Assembly (NCBI GenBank): GCA_030685235.1 | Contig: MU839094.1 | Location: forward strand, 434,001-498,000 | Direction of reading: 5' to 3' | Origin: Copromyces sp. CBS 386.78 | Lineage: Eukaryota; Ascomycota; Sordariomycetes; Sordariales; Sordariaceae | Length of the DNA stretch: 64,000 bases | Shown: one piece after another, positions 1-12,726 of the stretch | How the letters are laid out: each line of letters opens with the position of its first letter | Position numbering within the stretch: position 1 is the first letter of the stretch | Program-made: the position numbers and the translations under genes | The notes under the pieces: model-generated | Database searches by the model: none | The model's input: the letters and a program-made list of their open reading frames with translations, nothing else | What the model was told of the DNA's origin: nothing

Positions 1-271
1 CGTCAACAAAGAAAGATTTTTTTTTTTTTTAATTTTTTCTTCCCATCCACCTTGCCAGCTCACTCATTGATCTTCCATCAACGGGTTTGTTTACATTACT
101 TGGGTCTGGATCCATCGTTTGTTTCGTCTTCTTTTCAAGAACCCCCCTGTCTCTTAGCCTTGTCTCCTTCGGATTCTGATTTTTATGTCTTGATCCGGTG
201 CTCCTTCCTTCAACCTTTTTTTTCCCTCCCCACCATTGGACTCTTCGAACTCAACAACGACTCCGGTGGAA
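1..271 (+). promoter_or_regulatory. Upstream/5'UTR region of the CDF gene
   Basis: This is a T- and C-rich leader with a run of T around 18-31 and CT-rich stretches up to 235, typical of filamentous fungal promoters and leaders. No clear TATA box was found. The window edge cuts whatever lies further upstream. Confidence 0.35.
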
Positions 272-2367
272 ATGGCATCTCCAAACTATCCACACTCACA
301 TCATCCGAGCAACCGTAGCGGTCCGTTTCTCTGCCTGCAAGAGCCACATCCGCCAGCACCTAAAGGACATAGTGCGCTAGCATCGCTCATCAGAAACCGG
401 CCTGCCGTATCACTACCAAACCCTTTGAACCCTTTCCGTGACGATGAAGAGGCTTTTGTAGGTCATGGGGTGGAACGCAGATTAACGGATGATGAACCTC
501 CACGCCGGGATGAGCGGCACATGAGTGCTGTGCTCAACGGGCCTCATATGCGCAGTATGCGCCTGATCGGAAACAGCAACCCTCGATATCGATGGGAAAG
601 ATACTGGAAGACCGAAGACGAGTTGGCGACTATGAAAAAGCCCATGTTAGTGTTGCCCGCAATCCTTGCTTAAGCCACTAGACGCTAACGCCCTGTTGTA
701 GCCGTGAATACTATGAGCGTTGCAACTACCTTGTTCAGCAATATCTGTACATCGATAAACTTCTGGATTCATCCTTGCCTCATGACCTCCTCAATGAGTA
801 CAACGACCTTCCACCGTGGGCTTTCCGCGGAGGGCTTGAGGCTCCTGCTACCACGCCGCCAACCAGCGGTGCCACTGCAGAGCCTGCCCCAACGGTCTCC
901 AAGGCTCGCAAGGTCAAGCGGACGCCCAAGGGCATCTACCGACCAACCGAGACCACGCCTCTATTCAGTGATGACAGCAACGCCGTTGACGGCGAGGAGG
1001 GTGAGCAAGTTACTAGCCAAGAGTCACGGCCCGAGATCCCATGGCTTGAGGATGACGATGTTGACAGCTCCGCCTCCATCGTTACCTTGGCTATTTACAT
1101 CAACTTTGCAGCCAACGCTATCCTTCTGGCCGGCAAGCTCGCGGTAGTCCTGTCCGTCCCGTCCGTCTCAGTGTTGGCAAGCTTGGTGGATGCGATCCTC
1201 GACTTTTTGTCGACCGCCATCGTCTGGATCACTACCTGGTTGATCAGCCGGCAAGATCAGTACCGGTATCCCATCGGGCGAAGAAGACTGGAGCCCATTG
1301 GTGTGCTTGTCTTCTCCGTTATCATGATCACGTCGTTTGCCCAGGTCGCTCTTGAGGCTATTCAACGTCTCATGTCAAATGACCGTGAGGTCATTCAACT
1401 GTATGCATCCACAATCTCAATCCGTCTACCCAGGCTTGTTTTGTTTCTGATGCTAATACCCGTTCTTTTCAATAAAAAGTGGTGTACCAGCTATAGCCAT
1501 CATGTTGAGCACCGTCGTCATCAAGGGCATGTGCTGGGTCTGGTGCCGTCTCATCAAAAACTCCAGTGTTCAGGCCTTGTAAGTACTTATGAGAATGCAA
1601 AACTCTCAAAACCCCCTCCCCCGTTTGAGATGGGAGACACCAGCTGACACTTTACTCCAGGGCCGCGGATGCAAGCACCGATGTCATCTTCAACGCCGGC
1701 TCCATCGCTTTCCCATTAAGTCAGTCCTCAACCCTCTTACTCAAAGGCCTCGTTGCCTTATACTTACCTCCGATTTGTCGATCTAGTTGGCTTCTACTGC
1801 CAAATCTGGTGGCTCGACGCGCTCGGAGGTTTGCTGCTCTCCCTCGTGGTTATCTTCAACTGGTCCCAAACATCTGGGGAGCACATCAGACACCTGACCG
1901 GCTTTTCCGCCACTTCTGATCAACGCAATATCTGTAAGTTGCCGTTGTCGTTGCCGTTGTTCCTCTTGTCGACGAGTCCATATCTAGTCCGCTTTCCCCC
2001 GCCTCCTGTCTTTGCTAACAGAGCCAAAAATAGTGCTCTACCTGACCATGCGCTTCGCAAAGACTATTAAACAGATCCAGGGCTTGCAAGCCTACCACTC
2101 AGGCGACAAGCTTAACGTTGAGGTGGACATTGTTTTGGATGCCAGCACGTCGCTCAAGGATAGTCATGACTTGGCGTGAGTACACCCTCTTCGGACCCCC
2201 ATGTTTAAATCTGTTCTCTGATGACTGACGATTTTGACTTGCGGGAAAACAGTGAGAGTCTCCAATACGTCATTGAATCTGTCCCAATCGTTGACAGAGC
2301 TTTTGTCCACGTCGACTATGCCAGTTACAACCTCCCTACTCATATGGAACAGCAACACAACAGTTAA
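272..2367 (+). CDS. Cation diffusion facilitator (CDF) transporter, Mn-type signature
   Basis: Seven exons: 272-645, 702-1400, 1480-1578, 1661-1719, 1787-1933, 2034-2175, 2253-2367, giving about 544 aa. All junctions are GT...AG and keep frame. The start is the first ATG (MASPNYPHSH); an upstream TTG at 236 is in frame but unlikely. The N-terminal ~250 residues are polar and presumably cytosolic. A multi-helix membrane domain follows, beginning near SIVTLAIYINFAANAILLAG. Metal-site motifs are DAILD in the second membrane segment and DASTD in the fifth, the DxxxD pair that marks the Mn-CDF branch (known for plant MTP8-11 and fungal relatives). A C-terminal cytosolic domain with SLKDSHDLAESLQ and FVHVDY ends the protein, as in the family. 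Expected role: proton-coupled export of Mn2+ or Fe2+ into an organelle or out of the cell. Family assignment is firm; the metal is inferred from the motif. Confidence 0.9.
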
Positions 2368-3026
2368 GCTCGGCTCAGTGAGCAAGTTAAGCTCACCGGG
2401 GTTGACGAGGTGTGTCTTGTTGTCATCATATTCACACTCAGGCAAGCCTGGCTCAACGTCGGGGCTGGGGATTGCCATCATATGAAGGTTGGACGGACTC
2501 CCGGCATTGTACGAGTTTCAGCTGGCCTCGGTCGTCGGTGAGCCCAGCTTCCTGAGATGAAGGCGTTGGTACGTCTCAGGGACTTGCAAGGACCGCGATC
2601 GCCGGTTGTGGGTTATCTGAGTTTGGTAACCGGACCTCTGCGCAAGGACACACTTGAGGCTTTAGCAGGCGAGAATCGGCTGCTCCGCATGCTTCCTGGT
2701 GGTTAGTTGAATTCTCAGTCTGCAAGGCCAGTCGAAAGAGAGGAAATCACCAGCTTGCTTGGGTTGCAAGGTCAGGACCGCACACCAGGCACGTTGATAT
2801 TCGAGAATCAACAAAATCACGGTTCACTGCTGGTGGGCAAAATTGCATCGCGGTACTCAGCTAGGTTGAGACTAGATCGTGACCTAGGCCAGGTGATAAC
2901 GAAAGAATGAATAACTGTATATTACGAGACACTCATGTGGGTATTTTGAAACCCTAAAAGCATTACCTAGAAAAAGCAATAGATAGCCTGAAAAGAATAC
3001 CTCAACCAATATCAACCTCCACAGCC
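2368..3026. other. Convergent intergenic region (3' ends of CDF gene and STT4)
   Basis: The two flanking genes converge here. The interval should hold both 3'UTRs and terminators. No open frame resembling a protein family, repeat or RNA gene was recognised. Confidence 0.5.
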
Positions 3027-6000
3027 TTAGTACGGGATACCGTTCGTCAGAAGCTGGAACTGGTCGTACAATCCCGTCGAGTAACTCGCGTAGCTCTTCT
3101 TGATAAGATCCTTCATGAAATCGGCCGCCTCGCGCTCGCTCTTCTCCAAAACGAACCGCTCCTTGAAGTGCTTCACACTCTCGGGCTTGAAGCATGGCAA
3201 GCCGCTGTCCATCATCAACAGAACAATCTGTGACAGCTTCTCCGTGTATTGCCGGGAGGCAAGGAAGGCTTTGATGCACAGCTCCTCAAACCACTTGAAG
3301 GACTGATGATCCGGACTGCCGCCCATCACAGCAAGCATCTCGGATGTCAGCTTGAACGGGGCACGCTCAAACTTGATACCGCCAGGGGCAATATCGAAAC
3401 AGAAACCGAAATCAATGTGAAGAATGTGGCCGGCATCGTCAATCATGATGTTGCCGTTATGTCTGTCCTTGAACTGCAGAAGGAAGGAGATGACCGAGTA
3501 TGCCGCCATACTCTTGACAAAGTTGTTTCGGGCTTGCTGGAAGCGGAGTGAATCCTCGTTGCCATACTTGGAGACGAAATAGTCATAAAGCCCGTTGACG
3601 GCTTCTCTGCCCAGCATATCTCGGGAGATGGAGTTGGGAAGGACATCGATGACACCGCAGCCGGGGGCTGTGGCCGTCACTCGGTAAGGGAAGACGAAGA
3701 CATCAAGACCAACTGTCTGGAAGATTCCTCGGAAGGCGGCGATCATCTGAAGGGCCAACACGTCTTGACGACAGTCGTCACCGACCTTGAAGATAGCCGA
3801 TTGCCATACCTCAATGGTGGTGTTGGCCTTTGCCGCATCATCGTCGCCTGCTTCTGATTCTTCGATCATGTCCGCGGTCTCTTCCACTCCTCCCTTGGAC
3901 TTTTGAATACGGAAAGTTGCCATGAAGGGAGCCTTTGCATGACTCTGCAATGGCTTGCCTGATTTTCGATCAATGCCGATGACCACGCCATCCGGGTTGC
4001 TGGGCAGGTAGACGCCAACTTCAACCTTGATGTTACGCAATTCCTCCTCGATCTTTTGCTTCTTCTCTGGCTTGGACTTCTTGATAAAAGGCTTAAGCTT
4101 GCCCGAAATGCTTGTCACCTCATCGAAGAAGGCAAATTCGCGTTCGTAGAATTCACGATCGACGGTAGAGAAACTGTCTATCATGTGGCCCATGACTTTG
4201 TCAAGGGTTGGTTTGATCGCATCCGGCTATGTGATGTTAGTACACCAATCTCTTTGCCGTCTTATCCAGAGTAAGATGACTTACGATTGTAGCGTCTTCG
4301 TCTTTATAGGCGTTTGCCTTCATGTTCCATATGATTTGATGCGCGAACAATTGGGAAAACTGGGCCGTCTCGAGGATATAGCGCTCAACGTAACCCAGAG
4401 CATCATAACGAAGGGTTTGCACAATCTGCGGGACATAGAAGAATGTCACGTCAACAGAGTGACTTTCCAGGGCCCTCATGGCGTACTGGATCAGATAGGG
4501 ATGGTTCCGATATGCGGGCAGGAAGTAGGTTATCGACGTTATAGGGTTAACCGGGGCCCAGAAGAGGAGGTACTAAGGTGTAGAAGTTAGCATCGAGTAC
4601 AAAAACACAAGCTCAGTGTCGCTAGCGGCTCATGGGTGTGCATACCTTGAGTTGAAAGCTGACATCTTCGGGCAATGAGCCGTCAATAAGTGTCGCCACC
4701 GCTTCGGGCTCTTTGATCGCCTTGGCAGGGAAATTTAGGAGAAACCGTCGGACTTCTTGTTTGACGCGTGGATAAGGGAATCTGCTAGCGAGATGCACAG
4801 CCAACGAAGGAGATTCGAGCCACGCAATCCAAATAAGGGGGGAGATGGCGGCCTATGCAACGGTCAGTTATTCCATTCTCTTACGGCTGAAATCCACGAT
4901 ACGTACCTCTACAAGATTCTTATTCGTGTTTGTATGGTGGAACAAATGGTGTGGCGTCTTGAGCGGCTCACCCAGCGGTTGCACCCAAACAATCAGTCGT
5001 GACTGCTCATTCTCCAGAAGCAACTGCAGCAGTCTTTCCTTGGAAGCCAAAGACTTCTTGCCCACGGTCTGTGCTCCAACTGTCGTCGTCATCTTCAAAG
5101 CCATGAGAACGTCTGATATCAGCGTGATTTCTGTCTTCAGCTGCAGTACGTTGCTACCGAACGACCAGCATGGGGCCGCGCAAAACCAGCTAAGGCCTGC
5201 AGAAAGGACCAAGTCCTTCAGCCTCCATTGTGCCGCGGTTCCCATGGTCGTGCTCGTGGCGAGAACTCGCAATCCAAACAGTACAGTCTGGAACCGAATC
5301 TCTCTGGCCATCGGGTGAGGATGAGAGAGCTTCATTGCGGTCAGGGTCACTTCAAGGAGGCGGAGGAAGATCTGCTGGGTATCTGGATTTCCAAGCCGCG
5401 TAGCGTTGTAATGACTTGCAAAGAACTGTAGAAGTCGGGTGTGAGGTGCGAGAATGTTGTGCACCAGTTGCTTACGCTTTGCAACGGACGCCGCGTCAGT
5501 GGGAGCAAATTCTTCCTTCAAAAAGAACGGATCGGGGTTGCAAATGGTAGGACTGAAAAGACCGAGCCGCTTTTGGATACTGAATTCCCACTGCTGGGCT
5601 ATTTCGGCAAGAATTCGGGGTTCCATCCGCGGGTTCTCGTTGATGACGCCCAGCCAGAGAGACACTCCCAGTTTGATAGACTGCTTTGTGAAGATTCCGA
5701 AGGGGATGCTGACCAAGTAATGGACAATGGAGCATTCATCATTCGTACTGCGACAGAGCAAAGCAGCAGCACGGCGTAGGATGTCTCTAACATCTGTAAG
5801 CGGGGTGGTTTTGCGACTGAGAACGCGCTTCTCAATATGAGCAAGGGCGGTTATGGCGTCGGTGCTGTCGCTGGTCGTCGATGGGAGAGAAGCAGTTGCC
5901 TTGTCAGGGCGCATGAAACCCTGCCACTCCAAGCTGCGGTCCGGAAGTGCCTCTGAGTATCGATATTCCTGGCGCTTGGTATACTGAGCCATGAAATCAG

Positions 6001-9000
6001 ATGCAGTGTTGATGCGGTAATCCCCCAGCACATCAAGCAAAGCCAACCTCTGATTTGTCGAAGGGATTGCTGAGCCAATGTCAACAGCAAAAGATCGGCC
6101 AAGTGACATGTGCCCATAAGAAGCGTCATCAAAGTCAGAAAGATAGGTTTGCAAGAGGCCCTTGACATCGGCAGGGGCTGTGTTAACAGCGCTAATGAGC
6201 CACTCCTTTGCCTTTCGATGTAGCCTTTCGAGCGTGAGGTGCCTGAACTGGTAGTCATGAGAGAGTTCGACAGTAACGTTACCCCTGGACGACTTGAAAA
6301 TAGTTCTTGGTTCATACCGGTCTGTCTCGGCCTCGAGACAACTTGTCCACATGAGAGAAAGAAGTTCAAGAAGCGCGAACAGAGATGACCTCTGGCAAAG
6401 TGCCGACGGGATAGCCCTGATGATGCGGTCTGCACAGCCAAAAGCTGCCTGCTGGACTCGGTCTATGCGATGACAGCAGGCGCAGAAGATTCTCGCAAGC
6501 TGGCCAGCCGCATACTGGGCCGAGAATGTCGGGTTAGAGCCACCAAGGGCCCTGTTCAGGTATCGAGTCATCACGGCGTCCATAATACCGTCCATCGTAC
6601 GACTAACTTCTCCGCGGCGCATGCTCGGTTCATTGAAATATGAAAGAGCCTTGGTGCAGTCACCGGCATCCGCTCGCAAGCTCTCGACGAGGTATGCGGC
6701 ATTAAGGAATATCATCTTGCGATAACTGAGCCCCTTGATCTCACCTGCTCGGGACGGTATCAGCTCCGAGAGATATTTCTTCTGCAAGGACTCTCGATCA
6801 GAGCTCTCGCCTCTACGTAAGATGGGGTTGAGCTCAATATCACTTTCGTCTTGTTCGCCGCGGCTGTCCAGGACCAGGGGTGGTGAGTAGATAGCCATGA
6901 CACGAAGCTCATCCGAATAGCGTTTCCCACGGTCTGTCGAGGGCGTAAAGCCATGGACGACAATGTTGAACCACGAGTCGCGAAGCATGGAATAGGTGTC
7001 ATCATCTGCTTCACCTCCAAAGCCAATGTCGTTGGCATTGGTAGACATGAACAAGGCAAGAGGTTGGAGCAGTTGTGCGATCTCACGAGCGGCAAGCTCC
7101 ATGTCGGACTCCTTGGCGCTTTGAGACGGAAGACCGTGGGCATCCCCCTTGGAGATGATACCATCCAACAGGTGCTCCAGGTAGATGCTGTAGAGGGGAG
7201 AGTCACGATTGATGTTGCAAGCAAGGTAGTTGCGAGCTCGCATAATCTATCATAATAGTTAGCACATGCGCGTGTGACCTAAAAAGCGGCCTTGACCTAC
7301 GGCAAACAAAATTCCCTCCCTGTTTTCCACCACCGCATTGTGGGCAAGAGCGGCGTAGTGCTTGAGCAAGTTGCGGAATTCAGACTGGCTGCCACTAATA
7401 GCCAGAGTGGCAGCACCGGTAATGATACGGGCATCAAGAGGACTGCTTAACCTCGCGATCTTCTGGGCGAGCATGGATTGAGCAAGGCCGGTGATCTTGA
7501 CATCCTTACAGATACCGGCAATTTCGCAAATGGCCTGAACAACGTTGCCCTGAACGGCAGAGGATTCTTCCTCGCCTGACAGCTGAAGAGAGATTGCACT
7601 GCCCGCCGATTGCCTGTTCCCGTATACTTCGAGAGTGTCGTTTCTGGTCTCACCCCCAACACCGTTGGTCGGGGCCCGCTCACCACCTGGGCTCAGAACA
7701 TTGCCAAGGGTGTATAAAGTTGTGATGACGGCATCCTTTGAGAGCATTTGCAAAACGAAAGCGAGGCACTTGGAAGCCACCGTCACTGTCTGGCTCCTGT
7801 ATCCGCCCTGGACAATGAAGCGTGGCAGTAGGCGGCTGACATTGGCGGCATAGCTGGGTATGATCCTGCACAGGAGTGCCATGGACTTGAGCACTATAGA
7901 AGCCAGATCCTCGTCTACCATGCTCGAGGGATCGCCAAGGGTATCTTCAAGCCAGGGCATAAGGACATCGCCGTCGGCCACCTCTTCGTTCAGGGTAGCG
8001 GCGTTGAGATAACTGATCAACGCGGCCCCCTTGACAGCAAAGGCGAGTCTCTGCTTGGCGGGCGAAAGGCTGTCGAAATCGGCACTTGATTCCAGATCAT
8101 TCATCTGGTCCATGGCAACAGTGGCGTATATTTCCACGGAGCGGGAGTCGGAATCTCCACTTCTATCAGACAGCGGTTGGCGCAAGCCATCACCCGACAT
8201 GAGGATGTCCAGTATGTGAGTAGACCGCAACGCCTCGGGCTCTGCAACCAAGAGAGAGGTGGCGGCAACAAGCAATCTCATAAAACTGCGTTGCAACAGC
8301 AAGGCACCTAATGGCCGCCCAACCTCGTCGTAGTGACGTAGCCATCGCCTCCATTCTTTGGCATAACGGTCGTGGGAATGCGAGTTGCGGATGACGGAAA
8401 AGGCAGTTTCAACCGCCACCAAAAAAGGCGGGGACAGTAGATCACGCAACCGTTCGACCAGGTTCAAGCGGCCCCCAGACTTCCAGAAATCCGCCTGGGC
8501 ACAAGCAGCGTCCAAAAAGCCCAACAGAGCAACGGTAATGGTAGCGGTCCGGATGGCATCATCAAGTGCGGCCGGGCCCTCGTAGTTGGCATCGGAAAGG
8601 GTCTGGGTGGCCTGGGCACAGGCGTTGAGGAAGGCCCAAATACTGTCAGACACCTCTTGTTGGACGTGAGTTGCGTGCCTTATGCCGAGAGCCAGCAAAG
8701 CAGCGGTGACGTGATAGCTGAGGGATTCGGTGGGGGAGGGCTCAACTTCTCGGAAAAAGGGCGAGAGGGCAAATGCTTGAGAGTGGGAATCCATAAGATA
8801 GGGGACCAAGTGTCTAGTGAGCTTCTGCGCACTCTGGGCAGTCGTCAAGCTAGGCGCGGCCTTGCAGAGAGCGAGAAGAACTTCGTATTCCTTGATAGTC
8901 TAGACATCAAGTCAGCGAACTGTTCCCAAAAGTCGGGGGGCAGAGGGGGGTTGCCGTTGTACCATGGGGATGCGCCCAACATCTGGCCCGGCAGGGGGCA

Positions 9001-9175
9001 CCGAAGACGGAGATGATGGTCCATGGCCATTGACGGCGCCTGGAGCAGAGTGGCCTTGCTTGACCGAAACTCTGCATAACTTGTCAAGGTCAGACTGGTC
9101 GAAGGAAGCGGCCGGGTTCGAGGCCGACAAGGCGGCGATTTGTTGCAGAGCCTTGCTCCGGATATTGCGGGCCAT
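3027..9175 (-). CDS. STT4: Phosphatidylinositol 4-kinase Stt4 (PI4K type III alpha)
   Basis: Six exons on the minus strand: 8963-9175, 7301-8899, 4907-7246, 4646-4852, 4285-4572, 3027-4226, about 1948 aa, close to yeast Stt4 (1900 aa). The start is the ATG of MARNIRSKALQQIAA. The large N-terminal part is helical-repeat-like. Exons 4 and 5 encode the PIK accessory (helical) domain, with SFQLKYLLFWAPVNP and HPYLIQYAMRALESHSVDV. The last exon carries the lipid-kinase domain: GDDCRQDVLALQMI, catalytic loop FKDRHNGNIMID and activation segment HIDFGFCFDIAPGG. The enzyme makes PI4P at the plasma membrane, the precursor of PI(4,5)P2; in yeast it acts with Ypp1 and Efr3. It shares a 1.3 kb divergent intergenic region with the proteasome gene. 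All motifs expected of an active kinase are present. Confidence 0.97.
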
Positions 9176-10454
9176 GGCGAGCAGTGGAGTCGGGACCGGC
9201 AAACAAAGGAAGAGGGGAGTGGTCGCTCAGACCGACACGGGCCGGATGGTTGGTGTCGTTTTAAAGCCGAATAGGGGAAGATATGGATTAATTCGATTAT
9301 AGTATAAAATCTCCGTGCCTCCAGAGAAAGCACCGGAAGATGGACAAGAAGCCACCAGATGGGCCTAGCAGCAAGGCGCAAGTGAGATATCTGCGTATAA
9401 AATACACCTTAGCAGAAGTTCAAGAAGTCGGAGGGCAAGCGTAGATGCTATGGTGTCTGAGGTGATGGCGGTGATGGTGTAGGCGACATCTCGATTCTAG
9501 AGATACCGTCAAGAAGGGCCTACCTTGAAACTTTACCCAATCCTCTTCCATGCAGCCAGAAATTGGAAGACGGACGATCTGAACCCTTTTTATGTTCGGT
9601 TTCGCAAAGGGCCACAGGGCGATAGTAAAGATGGGATGTATATGCCAGAATCACATTGAGCACCCGTCGTTAGTAGGTAGGTAAAGGGGACGATGGCGCG
9701 TTGACGTTGAGTCGCAACTGCCCAGTACGCGACCATGCACTTCCAGGAGTCGAGCCGGGATATTACAATCCAATTTAGGGGTATGTACGGTACGTGGAAG
9801 CGACTTCCCTTGCTGGCACTGCGCAAGAGCGCCCCACCTTCCATCCTTCGTTGGTCCCAGCCAGCAGGGGCAGAGCCGCCCTACGAGCAAAGCTGTATTT
9901 ACAATACAGTACATGCTATGTCTGCTTTAACATGTTAAAGAGTTGAAGCCGACTCTATGTAGGTAGCTATGGCCCAAGTAAGTTGACAAGATTTCTATTT
10001 GCGTCTGGCCCTCTTTCAGCGTGATCAGATTATTGGTAGTGGCAACGAGCATGTCCCATCATCAAATGTAGGCATAACTCACCTGAACTCGATAGAGATC
10101 CTAACATTACATTCGTCTCGTAAGTTTGTAACGAAACTTACATAAGGTAGCGCACATACCTAGTCAGCTAGCCGTCAGTGTTGTTGTCCCCGCCATTAGC
10201 CATCAGGCGGCTGCATGTTGACGCGTGCAGCTATCAGAGGTCGGGGCTAGGCGGGAGCTTCAGTGCTTTGCCAGTTGCAACCTCCATCATCAACCATCCC
10301 GTCACCAACACCACCCACCTCATCAATCGTCAACGATACCCCGACAAACACCCGATCTCTTGCAAACAACGACGAGCTTCTCCGACCTGATATTTTCCGA
10401 AATCCATCAACCAACAGCCCTCCACGCAACTGCAACCACAAAAGTGATTTCATC
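9176..10454. promoter_or_regulatory. Divergent promoter region between STT4 and proteasome beta-6
   Basis: About 1.3 kb without a credible gene between two divergently transcribed genes. It contains short TAGGTA/TACCTA-type repeats (for example near 9675 and 9958), which recur in other spacers of this window, and a C/A-rich stretch (10280-10440) that probably forms the leader of the proteasome gene. No defined operator can be assigned by eye. Confidence 0.4.
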
Positions 10455-11330
10455 ATGGCTGCCATGTTCAGTCAGAACCCCCTCATGAACGGGCCCAACT
10501 ATTCCTTCAACGATGCGCCGAGGACAGCAGCTCCCGAGGGAGCGCGGCAGCATCGTTTTGATCCGTAAGTGTGCACTTCTACTTCTTGTTGCGTTCTGGT
10601 TCTTGCTAGTGTGTATCGCGCAGCTGACAGTTGGCTTTCCAGTTACACGGACAACGGCGGCTCGACGCTTGCCATCGCTGGCGCGGACTTCGCGATTATG
10701 GCCGGCGACACCCGCCTGACATCAGGCTACAGCATCAACTCGCGATACCACCCCAAGCTGTTCAAGATCGGGGGCACCACAGCAGACCAGAAGGACGCCA
10801 CCATCGTCTTGTCCGTCGTTGGCTTTGCGGCAGATGGAGAGGCCTTGAAGGAACGTCTCGACGCTATTTGCAAGATGTACCGCTACCGCCACGGCAAGCC
10901 CATGAGCGTCAAGGCATGCGCCCAGCGTCTGTCGACCATTCTATACCAGAAACGTTTCTTTCCCTATTACGTCTACGCCATTCTGGGTGGTCTGGATGAG
11001 GAGGGCAAGGGTGCCGTCTATTCGTACGATCCCGTTGGAAGTTACGAGAGGGAACAGTGCCGTGCTGGTGGCGCGGCGGCCAGTTTGATCATGCCGTTCT
11101 TGGACAACCAGGTCAACTTCAAGAACCAATATGAGCCCGGCAGCGGTGTTGGTCATGCGCTCCAGGAGCGCGAGCGCAAGCCTCTAACACGGTCCGAGGG
11201 CGAGATTTTGGTCAAGGATGCTTTTGACGGAGCTGTTGAGCGCCACATCGAGGTCGGTGATGGCTTACAGATGATGGTTATCACCAAGGACGGAATCGAG
11301 GAAGTCTTGCTCCCATTGAAGAAGGATTAA
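10455..11330 (+). CDS. PRE7: 20S proteasome subunit beta-6 (Pre7/PSMB1 type)
   Basis: Two exons, 10455-10564 and 10643-11330, about 265 aa. The intron opens with GTAAGT and ends TTTCCAG. The Ntn-hydrolase core starts at YTDNGGSTLAIAGADFAIMAGDTRL, aligned with PSMB1 YVFNGGT(I)LAIAGEDFAI. The catalytic Thr1 of beta-1, -2 and -5 is absent, as expected for non-catalytic beta-6. Further family blocks are RFFPYYVYAILGGLDEEGKG and AVYSYDPVGSYER. The subunit is part of the beta ring of the 20S core and shapes the chamber rather than cutting substrates. Length, order of motifs and C-terminal LKKD agree with the family. Confidence 0.97.
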
Positions 11331-12693
11331 ACGGTTTAGACCGGCCGCCAGGCTGGCGAATCTGCTTTTGGGGGCACCTCTGCATCCGCTACCTGACCCG
11401 GAATATGTCCATGGGCCTTGGCACCTCATAACAGCTTGCCGGCCTCGTTATTAGCTACGAAGCAAAGGAGCTGAAAGCTGGAACGGGTAAGGCTTTCCGG
11501 GCAGAGTGCTTAGGCGGAGCAAAGGGAATCGAATGGCGTAGACCAATCGGCATCGACAGATAATAGGGCTCAAGGTCCGAACTCAGGTGGAAAGAAGGCC
11601 TCTCCACGCACATTATCTTCGCTCCTGCGTGCACGGTTTACCAGCGACCAGGTGGATGTTTCTGGCGTTGCAGGAGTAGATAAGCATTGCATTGGCACTC
11701 AGGTAGTTATGAGATTATGATATTCGTTTCATTCCTTCCGAGGACTCTGCTGAGCGATTTGATGGTGTCACGTATCTTGTGTGCCTCACTAGACAACCGG
11801 CCTAGTCAAGTTTTCCCGCTCCTTTCCCAAAACAAACTTCACGGCGAATTCCATTGACAGCAACGCTTAATCTCTGAGTGTCTTCCCCCCATCCCGGCTC
11901 ACCCGGCCGGTCTGTGACTTGGTCAAAGACAGAACTACATACACCAGTTAGGTACTGAAACCAGGTAAAAGGGCAGCTCCTTGTGAGCAAGAATATCCTA
12001 TGAGATGCCGTCTAAAATTGTCAGTATAGTAAACCAGACCCTTGGCGACTAGGTTGATGAAGGTGATCATGCCACACACGTACTTGAATGAACCAGAACG
12101 ATATACAGTCGCGGCCGGCCTCTCATCTCCTTCGGATAACGCTCCTTGCCGACCCGGCATGCAACACGACACAAAGATTCAAGGGGCGACATCTGACCTT
12201 GCCGACTTTGTCACCCCACACAAAGCAACGGTGTGTTGATTACCACGATGTGATAGCGGTTCAGTTGCAAAGGCGAAGGACGTCGGGCGAGGTCCTCACA
12301 TATGACCGCTGGTGCATAGCCACAGCTGATGCGCTGTAAGTGGTGAACGTGGCTGGGCAGCTCCAAGATCGACTCTCAGCTGAGCAGTTCGGTTGGTTCC
12401 TTGTCCAGACCCCGTTCCAAGTGGCTTGAACTCCATATCGCGCAGTGCAATACGCACGCAGTACGCCGCGGTGGCAAAGACGCCTCGGCCAACGTGTTAT
12501 TTTGGGCCTTTCGACGTCATCCAAAACGGTTCCTCTGGGGTCTAATGACAGTGTAGTGAGTGTACATGGTCATGATTGAGGGGTTCCTGATTAGACGAGA
12601 CGTTGAGCCTTCCATTGTTGGCGATATGGGGACGATCTAAACAACTAGAACGAGCCGGTCAACAGTTACGAAAGATGATATACGTGTTTGCTT

Positions 12694-12726
<33 letters not shown>

